Shown: positions 35,951 through 44,031 of the stretch, one piece after another
How positions within the stretch are numbered: the stretch's first letter is position 1
Layout: each line of letters begins with the position of its first letter
Source: Pseudoxanthomonas beigongshangi
GTDB taxonomy: Bacteria > Pseudomonadota > Gammaproteobacteria > Xanthomonadales > Xanthomonadaceae
Length of the DNA stretch: 64,000 nt
Direction: 5' to 3'
NCBI RefSeq assembly: GCF_016820515.1
Contig: NZ_JADHDV010000011.1
Coordinates: forward strand, 1 to 64,000
Program-made: the position numbers and the translations under genes
The notes under the pieces: model-generated
Seen by the model: the letters and a program-made list of their open reading frames with translations, nothing else
Told to the model about the DNA's origin: nothing
Databases searched by the model: none

Positions 35951-37341
35951 CAATGCACCTGGGGAGAAAAGGAGGCGGAGTCCGCGGGAGCAGTGTGTTC
36001 CTGCACGCGCAGCAGCGACAGCGCCGCCAGCAGCAGGCTGGCGCCGCTGATCACCAGCGCGAAGATCGGCTGGTTGCCGAAGAACGCACGCAGCACCGGG
36101 CCCAGCAGGGTGGCCGCGACGATCTGCGGGATCACGATGAACATGTTGAAGATGCCCATGTAGATGCCCATCCGGTCCGCCGGCACGTGGCTGGACAGCA
36201 GCGCGTAGGGCATCGACAGGATGCTGGCCCAGGCCACGCCGACCAGCGCGAAGGACAGGATCAGCCAGCCCGGCTGCGGCACGAACCACATCGACAGGAA
36301 GCCCAGGCCGCCCAGGACCAGCGAGCCGGCATGGACCGCCCTGCGGTTCAGCGGCAGGCGCGCGGCATACAGCGACAGCAGCAGCGCCACCAGCATCGAC
36401 GACAGGCCGTAATAACCCATGTAGGAACCGACCAGGTCGGCCGCGTCCTGGAACGCGGCGTTGGCGCTCTGGAAGGCGGCGGCCTGCGCGGGGACGGCCA
36501 TGTCGAACGCGGCCGGATCCGGTGCCGGTGCCTTGAACACATGCTCGGTCAGGCCGGGCGTGGCCATGCTCCACATCGCGAAGAAGGCCAGCCAGCTGAA
36601 GAACTGGACCGCGCCGAGGCGGCGCATCTGCGCCGGCATGTGGATCACGTGGTGCACGACTTCGGCGACCAGTCCTCCCTGGGCGTTTCGATTGGCCCGG
36701 AACCCTGCTTCGTCCTCAGGCGGATATTCCCGTGTGCTCAGTACCGTGACCAGGATGCTGGCGAGGAACACGAACGCGCCGATCGCGAAGGCGATCTTCA
36801 CCGATGGCGGCACCACGCCCGGACCGGCCTCGTTGGGAACGCCCAGGTGGGCCACCAGCCACGGCAGGTTGCTGGCCAGCCAGGTGCCGATGCCGATGAT
36901 CAGGGTCTGCAGGACGAAGCCGTAGGAGCGCTGGCTGTCCGGCAGCTTGTCGGCCACCAGCGCGCGGAACGGCTCCATGCTGACGTTGATCGAGGCATCC
37001 AGCACCCACAGCAGGCCCGCCGCCACCCACAGGGCAGGCGAGTGCGGCATGAACACCAGCGCGATCGAACTGAGGATCGCGCCGGCGAGGAAGTAGGGCC
37101 GGCGCCGGCCCAGCCGCGGATGCCAGGTGCGGTCGCTGAAGTAGCCGATCACCGGCTGCACCAGCAGGCCGGTCAGCGGCGCGGCGATCCAGAGCAGCGG
37201 CAGCGAATCCTTCTCCGCGCCCAGGGTCTGGAAGATGCGCGACATGAAACCGCCCTGCAGGGCAAATCCGAACTGGATGCCGAGGAAGCCGAACGACATG
37301 TTCCAGATCTGCCAGAAGGACAGGCGCGGCTTCGGGGTCAT
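35950..37341 (-). CDS. MFS maltose/maltodextrin transporter (MalY/SLC45-like)
   Basis: 463 aa from the ATG at 37341, chosen for its AGGA ribosome site; the frame is open to 37443. About twelve hydrophobic helices. The start FWQIWNMSFGFLGIQFGFAL, with GYFSDRTWHPRLGRRRPYFLAG, is typical of the glycoside-pentoside-hexuronide/SLC45-like sugar carriers found next to TonB receptors in Caulobacter and Xanthomonas maltose loci. It should carry maltose or maltodextrin across the inner membrane. Co-transcribed with the amylase and divergent from the alpha-glucosidase. Confidence 0.88.
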   Translation of the reverse strand: MTPKPRLSFWQIWNMSFGFLGIQFGFALQGGFMSRIFQTLGAEKDSLPLLWIAAPLTGLLVQPVIGYFSDRTWHPRLGRRRPYFLAGAILSSIALVFMPHSPALWVAAGLLWVLDASINVSMEPFRALVADKLPDSQRSYGFVLQTLIIGIGTWLASNLPWLVAHLGVPNEAGPGVVPPSVKIAFAIGAFVFLASILVTVLSTREYPPEDEAGFRANRNAQGGLVAEVVHHVIHMPAQMRRLGAVQFFSWLAFFAMWSMATPGLTEHVFKAPAPDPAAFDMAVPAQAAAFQSANAAFQDAADLVGSYMGYYGLSSMLVALLLSLYAARLPLNRRAVHAGSLVLGGLGFLSMWFVPQPGWLILSFALVGVAWASILSMPYALLSSHVPADRMGIYMGIFNMFIVIPQIVAATLLGPVLRAFFGNQPIFALVISGASLLLAALSLLRVQEHTAPADSASFSPQVH

Positions 37342-37716
37342 GCGGGATTCCTGTGCGGCAACGGTGGTCGCATCGCCGGCGGCGTGCGTTTCTGGTGCGG
37401 CGATTCTTGCAGCATCGCCCGCCGGTTCCATGCTGCACTGCAAACAGGAAATGGCGCTGGCGGAGACTTCCGGATGGCGCGACGCGTGCGCTAGGAAGTT
37501 GCAGGAAACAGCTTGTTTTCAGCGGCCTGGTGCGTATGAAAGAGCAGTCTTTCCGCGAGCGGGCTCGCCCGGTAGAGGTCCGCCGCGGTGCATCCATGCA
37601 TACGTATTCATGCCGGTCCCGGCGCGTGCCGGCGCAACGCCAATGCGCGGACGTGGAATAGTGGCGCCCGTTGCGTGACCGGCCGGCACGCCGAAACCAC
37701 GAGTTCCGGGGAAGCG
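37342..37716. promoter_or_regulatory. Divergent promoter region of the maltodextrin locus
   Basis: 375 bp without a gene between the leftward MFS/amylase operon and the rightward alpha-glucosidase. It holds the palindromic operator at 37597-37610 and a second dyad at 37504-37520 (GGAAACA GCT TGTTTTC). No strong -35/-10 pair could be picked. Confidence 0.6.
37597..37610. promoter_or_regulatory. Candidate LacI-family operator, copy 1
   Basis: TGCATACGTATTCA, a 14-bp near-palindrome around ATACGTAT. Its exact reverse complement occurs at 39461-39474. It lies 106 bp before the alpha-glucosidase ATG and 255 bp before the MFS ATG, in the right place for control by the LacI-type protein encoded nearby. 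Confidence 0.75.
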
Positions 37717-39333
37717 ATGGACAACAAGCATTGGTGGCGTGGCGCGGTGATCTACCAGATCTATCCACGCAGCTTCCTGGACACCGATGGCGACGGCGTG
37801 GGCGATCTGCCCGGCATCGTCGATCGGTTGGACTACATCGCCCGGCTGGGCGTGGACGCGATCTGGATTTCGCCGTTCTTCAAGTCGCCGATGGCCGATT
37901 TCGGCTACGACATCGCAGATTATCGCGACGTGGATCCGCTGTTCGGCACGCTGGCCGACTTCGATCGCCTGCTGGACAAGGCGCACTCGCTCGGCATCAA
38001 GGTGATGATCGACCAGGTGCTGAGCCACTGCTCGGCCGAGCACGCCTGGTTCAAGGAAAGCCGCGAGAGTCGCGACAATCCCAAGGCCGACTGGTATGTC
38101 TGGGCCGACCCGAAGGAAGACGGCACCGCCCCCAACAACTGGATGTCGCTGTTCGGCGGCGTGGCCTGGCGCTGGGAACCGCGCCGCGAGCAGTACTACC
38201 TGCACAACTTCCTGGCCGCGCAGCCGGATCTGAATTTCCACAATCCCGACGTGCGCGCCGCGACCCTGGACAACGTGAAGTTCTGGCTGGACAAGGGCGT
38301 GGACGGCCTGCGCCTGGATGCGATCAATTTCTGCTTCCACGACCGCCAACTGCGCGACAACCCACCCAAGCCCAAGGAGAAGCGGGTGGGGCGTGGTTTC
38401 AGCGCCGACAATCCCTACGCTTACCAGTATCACTACTACAACAATACCCAGCCGGAGAACGTCGCGTTCCTGGAGGAACTGCGCGCGCTGATGGATCGCT
38501 ATCCGGACGTGGCCGCGCTGGGCGAGATTTCGTCGGAGGATTCGCTGGCGACAACCGCCGAGTACGTCAGCAAGCACAGGCTCCACATGGGCTACAGCTT
38601 CGAACTGTTGACCGACGACCACAGTGCCGGCTACATCCGCGGAACGGTCGAGCGGCTGGAAGCGGCGATGACCGAGGGCTGGCCCTGCTGGGCGGTGTCC
38701 AACCACGACGTGCAGCGGGCGGTGACGCGCTGGGGGCAGGGCGATGCCTCGCCCGGACTGGCGGCCCAACTGGTGGCGCTGGTGTGTTCGCTGCGCGGTT
38801 CGGTGTGCCTGTACCAGGGCGAGGAACTTGGACTGCCGGAAGCCGATGTGCCCTATGCGGATCTCCAGGACCCCTACGGCAAGACCTTCTGGCCGAATTT
38901 CAAGGGGCGCGATGGCTGCCGCACGCCGATGCCCTGGACCACGCAGGAAAGCGCCGGTTTCAGCGACGGCCGGCCGTGGTTGCCGATTCCCGCCGGGCAT
39001 CGCGCGATCAGTGTCGCCGCGCAGGAAGCCGATCCGTCATCCGTGCTCAACCGGGTGCGCGCCTTCCTGGCGTGGCGCCGCGGGCAACCGGCGTTGACGG
39101 CCGGTTCCATCACCTTCCTGGATGCACCGGAACCGGTGCTCGCTTTCCGTCGCGACGGCGAAAAACAGTCGCTGCTGGCGGTGTTCAATCTGTCCGCGCA
39201 GCCCGTGCACTGGTCCTTGCCGGATGGTCTTGCGGTGCGGCCCATCGATGGACCGGGCGTGACCCCGGGCCAGCTGGCGCAGGGCCGGATCACGCTGCCC
39301 GCGCGCGGCGTGTTCTACGCGCGCATCGACTGA
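37717..39333 (+). CDS. GH13 alpha-glucosidase (XgtA-like)
   Basis: 538-aa enzyme without a signal peptide, so cytoplasmic. (Beta/alpha)8 GH13 domain with Asp201 nucleophile (GLRLDAINF), Glu270 (ALGEISSED) and Asp331 (SNHDVQR), N-terminal WWRGAVIYQIYPRSF, and a beta C-terminal domain. It closely fits the subfamily of Xanthomonas alpha-glucosidases that also transfer glucose. It should release glucose from maltose and maltodextrins brought in by the MFS carrier. GGGGAAG precedes the ATG at 37717. The LacI-type operator is 106 bp upstream. Confidence 0.94.
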   Translation: MDNKHWWRGAVIYQIYPRSFLDTDGDGVGDLPGIVDRLDYIARLGVDAIWISPFFKSPMADFGYDIADYRDVDPLFGTLADFDRLLDKAHSLGIKVMIDQVLSHCSAEHAWFKESRESRDNPKADWYVWADPKEDGTAPNNWMSLFGGVAWRWEPRREQYYLHNFLAAQPDLNFHNPDVRAATLDNVKFWLDKGVDGLRLDAINFCFHDRQLRDNPPKPKEKRVGRGFSADNPYAYQYHYYNNTQPENVAFLEELRALMDRYPDVAALGEISSEDSLATTAEYVSKHRLHMGYSFELLTDDHSAGYIRGTVERLEAAMTEGWPCWAVSNHDVQRAVTRWGQGDASPGLAAQLVALVCSLRGSVCLYQGEELGLPEADVPYADLQDPYGKTFWPNFKGRDGCRTPMPWTTQESAGFSDGRPWLPIPAGHRAISVAAQEADPSSVLNRVRAFLAWRRGQPALTAGSITFLDAPEPVLAFRRDGEKQSLLAVFNLSAQPVHWSLPDGLAVRPIDGPGVTPGQLAQGRITLPARGVFYARID

Positions 39334-39368
39334 CAAGGACAAATCCGATTTCCCCGCGAGATCCACGG

Positions 39369-39392
39369 CGCCGCTCATTCAGGTGAGCGGCG
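39369..39392 (+). terminator. Hairpin after the alpha-glucosidase gene
   Basis: CGCCGCTCA (39369-39377), loop TTCAGG, TGAGCGGCG (39384-39392), 35 bp after the stop codon. The stem is perfect but only a short T pair follows. Confidence 0.55.
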
Positions 39393-39460
39393 TTCGCGCA
39401 CGCATGCGTCGTTCCCGCGCCATCCCATGGAACCCCGGTTACACGCGTCGGAAAACGCGA

Positions 39461-39474
39461 TGAATACGTATGCA
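39461..39474. promoter_or_regulatory. Candidate LacI-family operator, copy 2
   Basis: TGAATACGTATGCA, the exact reverse complement of the site at 37597. It lies 136 bp before the ATG of the maltodextrin-type TonB receptor. Confidence 0.75.
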
Positions 39475-39610
39475 GGCCGATTTGTGCGGGCTTTCCGGCC
39501 ACTACCATTGCCGCACGTTCCGGTGCGATCACCGCGTCGGCGCGCCAGACCCGGACGATCGCCCGCGACGCATCCGGTTCATCGCATACAACGTCCTTGG
39601 AGAGGGGAAC

Positions 39611-42355
39611 ATGTTGCAACACAAGCGCAATCTGCTGAGCGCGGCGCTGGCTTCCGCCATCGCACTGGCCGCGACCGGCGTACAGGCCCAGACCACCACC
39701 GGCCAGGATCCGCAAGCCGAGGCCACCGAGCTCGATACGGTCACCGTCACCGGCATCCGCCGCGGCATCGAGGAAGCGATCTCGGTCAAGCGCGATTCCA
39801 CCTCGATCGTCGAGGCGATCTCCGCCGAGGACATCGGCAAGCTGCCCGACATCAGCATCGCCGAGTCGCTGGCGCGCCTGCCCGGTCTGGCCGCGCAGCG
39901 TGTCGCCGGCCGTGCCCAGGTGATCAGCGTGCGCGGCCTGTCGCCCGACTTCTCCACCACGCTGCTCAACGGTCGCGAGATGGTCAGCACCGGCGACAAC
40001 CGCAGCGTCGAGTTCGACCAGTATCCGTCCGAGTTGATGAGCGGCGTCACCGTCTACAAGACACCCGACGCGGGGCTGGTCGGGCAGGGCCTGTCCGGGA
40101 CGCTGGACATGCAGACCGTGCGCCCGCTGAGTTTCGACGAGCCGGTCGGTGCGATCGGTTTCCGTGGCCAGCGCAACTCGCTGGGCAAGGCGGCGGACGC
40201 GTCGGCCTACGGCGAACGCATCAACGCCAGCTACATCACCCAGTCCAAGGATCGTCGCTTCGGTTTCGCGATTGGCTATTCGCACTCCAAGACCCCGATC
40301 CAGGAAAACCAGGTCGGCCTGTACGAGCCGTGGCAGGCGATTGGAGACAACTGGCGTCCGGGCGTGCCGGCCGGCACGTTCTATTCGGACGGCATCAAGG
40401 CGCTGCGCCGTACCGGCGAGACCAAGCGCGATGGCGTGATGGCGACCCTGCAGTTCCGCCCGTCCAATGCCTGGACCAGCACGCTGGACCTGTTCCACTC
40501 CGAGGCCGAACAGGTCAACACGGCGAACCAGTTCGAAGTGCATATCGGCGATTACAACGGCGGCTACGGGCGGTTGAACGTCACTAACCCGGTCATCAAC
40601 GGCAACAATACCTTCACCGGTGGCACCGCCAACAACGTGTACCCGCTGGTCCGCGGCATGTACAACTACCGCGAGGACGAGATCAACGCGTTCGGCTGGA
40701 ACAACGAATTCAACGTGGGGCAGGTTCGCCTGGTCGCGGATATCAGCTATTCCAAGACCAAGCGCGACGAGATCAATCTCGAGAACAACACCCAGTTGCT
40801 GCCGGCACCGCAACTGGATTCGATCGCGCTGGCCTATCGCCAGAACAACTTCTCCCAGCTCAACCCGGGCCTGGATTATTCCAATCCCGAAACGCTGTTC
40901 CTGACCAACACCATCTATGGCTCCGGCTACGGCAAGACCCCGAAGGTCGAGGATGAACTGAAGGCCATCAAGCTGGCGGCATCGCTGCCGCTGCCCGAAT
41001 CCTGGGGCTGGTTCTCCGATCTCGACGTGGGCGTGAACTACGCCGATCGCCACAAGTTCAAGCGCCAGCCCGAAGGCAACATCAACCTCGGTGCGCAGGG
41101 CGTCACCGCGATCGGTTCGGATCTACAGTACGGCCTGGTGGATCTGAACTTCGCCGGCGTCGGCTACATCCCGTCCTGGAACGTGCCGGCCGCGGTCGCG
41201 CGCTACATGGTGTTCAACCCGGTCGACAACCTGTCCTACCTGATTCCAAAGGCGTGGGACGTGGACGAGGAAATCTCCACCGCGTTCGTCCGCGCCAACA
41301 TCGATACCGAATGGGGTGGGGTGCCGGTGCGCGGCAATATCGGCGTGCAGGTCCAGCACGTCGACCAGGCCTCGCAGGCGCGCTACTGGGACAGCACCCA
41401 GCCGGCCGGCAGCAACATCCAGCCGCTGGATGGCGGCAAGAGCTATACCGACGTGCTGCCCAGCCTGAACCTGGCGTTTTCCTTCCCGAACGAGCAGACC
41501 CTGCGCGTGGGCCTGGCCAAGCAGGTGGCGCGTCCGCGCGTGGACGAGCTGCGTTCCTCGCTGGAGTTCGGCGTCAACACCGCCACCGGCGAACCGGGCG
41601 CGAGCGGCGGCAATCCGAACCTGGATCCGTGGCGCGCCTACGCGTTCGATCTGTCCTACGAGAAGTACTTCGGCACCAAGGCGTATGTTTCGGCTGCGTT
41701 CTTCTACAAGGATCTGCGCACTTACATCTTCACCGAGAAGCGCTACGGCTACGACTTCACCGATTTCCTGGTGGACTACGTGCCCGGCCCGAACGAGCCG
41801 CCGACCCAGACCACCGGTCCGTTCACCGCGCCGTACAACGGCACGGGCGGCACCCTGAAGGGCCTGGAACTGACCGCCTCGCTGCCGCTGGATCTGTTCA
41901 GCGACGCGCTGCAGGGCTTCGGCATCATCGCCAGCGCCGGCTTCAACGACAGCGACATCACCATCCCGCCGCCGCCGAACGCGCAGAGCAGCGTGGGCAG
42001 CCAGAACATCATGCTGCCGGGCCTGTCCAAGCGGGTGTACAACCTGACCGCGTACTACGAGCGCAATGGTTTCGAGGCGCGGGTCAGCCAGCGTCGCCGT
42101 TCCGACTTCATCGGCGAAATCGGCAACTTCGATGGTGACCGCTCGCTGCGCTACGTGGTGGGCGAGGACATCACCGACGCGCAGATCGCCTACAACTTCG
42201 GTGACGGCAGCGCGCTGTCCGGCCTGAGCATCCTGTTCCAGGTCAGCAACCTGACCAACTCGCCGTACCAGACCTACGCCGGCAGCAAGGACCGGCCGCT
42301 GGAATACATCGAGTGGGGCCGCACCTACCTGTTCGGTGTGAACTACCGGTTCTGA
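39611..42355 (+). CDS. TonB-dependent receptor, maltodextrin-type (MalA-like)
   Basis: 914 aa. GAGAGG lies just before the ATG at 39611. Signal peptide (LLSAALASAIALAATGVQAQ), TonB-box-like ELDTVTVTGIRRGIEEAISVK, plug with DIGKLPDISIAESLARLPG and TLLNGREMVSTGDNRSVEF, and a large beta-barrel ending in YLFGVNYRF. The LPDxxxAExLxRxPG pattern marks the large group of TonB receptors used for oligosaccharides in Caulobacter and Xanthomonas. With amylase, alpha-glucosidase, MFS carrier and a shared operator, it most likely imports maltodextrins across the outer membrane. It ends at a strong terminator. Confidence 0.93.
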   Translation: MLQHKRNLLSAALASAIALAATGVQAQTTTGQDPQAEATELDTVTVTGIRRGIEEAISVKRDSTSIVEAISAEDIGKLPDISIAESLARLPGLAAQRVAGRAQVISVRGLSPDFSTTLLNGREMVSTGDNRSVEFDQYPSELMSGVTVYKTPDAGLVGQGLSGTLDMQTVRPLSFDEPVGAIGFRGQRNSLGKAADASAYGERINASYITQSKDRRFGFAIGYSHSKTPIQENQVGLYEPWQAIGDNWRPGVPAGTFYSDGIKALRRTGETKRDGVMATLQFRPSNAWTSTLDLFHSEAEQVNTANQFEVHIGDYNGGYGRLNVTNPVINGNNTFTGGTANNVYPLVRGMYNYREDEINAFGWNNEFNVGQVRLVADISYSKTKRDEINLENNTQLLPAPQLDSIALAYRQNNFSQLNPGLDYSNPETLFLTNTIYGSGYGKTPKVEDELKAIKLAASLPLPESWGWFSDLDVGVNYADRHKFKRQPEGNINLGAQGVTAIGSDLQYGLVDLNFAGVGYIPSWNVPAAVARYMVFNPVDNLSYLIPKAWDVDEEISTAFVRANIDTEWGGVPVRGNIGVQVQHVDQASQARYWDSTQPAGSNIQPLDGGKSYTDVLPSLNLAFSFPNEQTLRVGLAKQVARPRVDELRSSLEFGVNTATGEPGASGGNPNLDPWRAYAFDLSYEKYFGTKAYVSAAFFYKDLRTYIFTEKRYGYDFTDFLVDYVPGPNEPPTQTTGPFTAPYNGTGGTLKGLELTASLPLDLFSDALQGFGIIASAGFNDSDITIPPPPNAQSSVGSQNIMLPGLSKRVYNLTAYYERNGFEARVSQRRRSDFIGEIGNFDGDRSLRYVVGEDITDAQIAYNFGDGSALSGLSILFQVSNLTNSPYQTYAGSKDRPLEYIEWGRTYLFGVNYRF

Positions 42356-42382
42356 TGCCGGCGCGCATCGAGGGAAACGGAG

Positions 42383-42413
42383 ACTGCCGGCGCAAGCCGG
42401 CAGTTTCTTTTTT
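42383..42413 (+). terminator. Factor-independent terminator of the TonB receptor gene
   Basis: ACTGCCGG, loop CGCAAG, CCGGCAGT, then TTCTTTTTT. It begins 28 bp after the stop codon. Confidence 0.9.
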
Positions 42414-42450
42414 GTGCGGTGCCGAAACGATCCGGTTTCATTGGGACAGG

Positions 42451-42554
42451 TGTGGTCAAATTTTCGCCAACCACCTTGACAGCCTTGCGGGGACTGGGCG
42501 CGCGCGGGTTATCCACATCTTTGTGCAGATTTCATCCACACCGGTTGTGGACAA
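42451..42554. other. Cluster of DnaA-box-like nonamers
   Basis: A perfect TTATCCACA at 42509-42517, TCATCCACA at 42532-42540 (8/9), and TGTGGACAA at 42546-42554 (8/9 on the other strand), plus a weaker TGTGGTCAA at 42451-42459 (7/9). No dnaA, dnaN, gidA or AT-rich unwinding region is nearby, so it is not an obvious origin; it may be a DnaA-binding titration or control site. Confidence 0.55.
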
Positions 42555-42627
42555 GCGGAACGGCCGCGTCGTGAGCGGCAGGTTGGCAAGCGGCAGGCGC
42601 GAACACCGACGCGCGAACGAAGGGCGC

Positions 42628-42660
42628 AAAAAGAAAGGGCCAGGCTCGCGCCTGGCCCTT
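42628..42660 (-). terminator. Factor-independent terminator of tRNA-Ala
   Basis: On the minus strand AAGGGCCAGG, loop, CCTGGCCCTT followed by TCTTTTT. It begins 9 bp after the 3' end of tRNA-Ala. Confidence 0.9.
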
Positions 42661-42669
42661 CCGATATTT

Positions 42670-42745
<76 letters not shown>

Positions 42746-42870
42746 ACGAGGGTGAGACAAGTCTAGCGCCTCGCGCTCCGGTTGCCAACCGGGAGGGGAT
42801 TCAGCCCAAGTCGCGGGCGATTGCCGCCTGCAGCCGCATCAGGCTGTGGAACCGCGCCGCGTCGGGTGCC

Positions 42871-43962
42871 TCATCCGGCCGTGGTGGCGGCTTCGTCGCG
42901 CTCAAGCAGCGGTTCCAGCTCGGCCCGGCGCCAGCCGGACAGGGCGCCGGGCCATTCTCCGGATTCCAGCAGGACTTCCAGATAGCGACGCGAGGCCAGC
43001 ACGCCGTCGGGCAGGCCCAGTTCCGCGCTGCGGCGGGCCACCGCGTCCTGCAGCTTGCGCAGCGCGGCCTTGTCGCGATCGGTGGCGGCGCGGGCCAGCG
43101 GTGCTTCGGCCTCGTCCGCCAGCGGAGTGGACAAGCCCTCCCAGAGTGCGTCGGCCAGCTTGCGTGGCGCCTTGGGCTGGGCGTCCAGCCAGCGACCCAG
43201 CGCGGCGCGATCGGCCGGCGGCGTGCGTGCCAGCGCCACCGCCATTTCATTGTCCAGAATCCAACTGCGTGGCTTGTCGCTGCGACGGGCGGCGGCATCG
43301 CGCCAGCGCAGCAACCGCAGCAGGCGATGCTGGGCGGGCGCATCCAGGAACTGCGCGCTGCGCATGGCCAGGTGCGGCCAGCGATCGCCTTCTTCCTGGG
43401 TCGCGTTTTCCAGCAGGCGCCGGCTGTCCTCGACCAGCCATTCGCTGCGTCCGCTTTCATGCAGCCGGGCGGCGAGGTCGTCGTGCAGCGCGAACAGGTA
43501 ATGCACGTCGTCGGCGGCGTACTTGAGTTGCGATTCGCTGAGCGGACGGCGTAGCCAGTCCGATCGCGTTTCACCCTTGGCCAGGGCGACGCCGGTGATC
43601 TGTTCGACCAGCTTCTGGTAGCCGATGCCGGCGGCGACGCCGGCCAGGGCGGCGGCGATCTGGGTGTCGAACAGCGGTTGCGGCACGGCGCCGCAGGTGT
43701 AGCCCAGGGCGACCAGGTCCTCGCTGGCGCTGTGCATGACCTTGAGAATGCGGGTATCGCCGAGGATCGTCGCCAGCGCCTGCGGCATGCCGGGTTGCAG
43801 CGGATCGATCAGCAGGATTTCCTCGCCCACGGCCATCTGGACCAGCGCCAGCTGGGGCCAGAAGGTGCGCTCGCGGACGAACTCCGTGTCCAGGCCGATG
43901 CGGGCCGGGGGCGTGGCGAAGAACGCGGCGAGGGCGTCCGGGGTTTGAATCCAATGGGGCAC
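42871..43962 (-). CDS. rnd: Ribonuclease D
   Basis: 363 aa. The DEDD exonuclease signature is seen as Asp25/Glu27 (GLDTEFVRE), MHSASEDLVAL, and SQLKYAADDVHYL (the DEDDy Tyr and last Asp). A C-terminal HRDC-like region (WILDNEMAVALARTPP) follows. It trims tRNA 3' ends in the cytoplasm; fittingly it lies just upstream of a tRNA gene. The GTG at 43962 is chosen: GGAG precedes it by about six bases and the protein begins VPHWIQTPD. Confidence 0.94.
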   Translation of the reverse strand: MPHWIQTPDALAAFFATPPARIGLDTEFVRERTFWPQLALVQMAVGEEILLIDPLQPGMPQALATILGDTRILKVMHSASEDLVALGYTCGAVPQPLFDTQIAAALAGVAAGIGYQKLVEQITGVALAKGETRSDWLRRPLSESQLKYAADDVHYLFALHDDLAARLHESGRSEWLVEDSRRLLENATQEEGDRWPHLAMRSAQFLDAPAQHRLLRLLRWRDAAARRSDKPRSWILDNEMAVALARTPPADRAALGRWLDAQPKAPRKLADALWEGLSTPLADEAEAPLARAATDRDKAALRKLQDAVARRSAELGLPDGVLASRRYLEVLLESGEWPGALSGWRRAELEPLLERDEAATTAG

Positions 43963-44031
43963 GAAATCTCCGCTGAATGCATTGGTTGCCGAGTCGGGAG
44001 ACAATAGCCTACCGTCGCGGGACGGATTTCG

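Noticed and set aside
42451-42554. Chromosomal replication origin
   Set aside because: DnaA boxes are present, but dnaA, dnaN, gyrB, rpmH and an AT-rich unwinding element are not.
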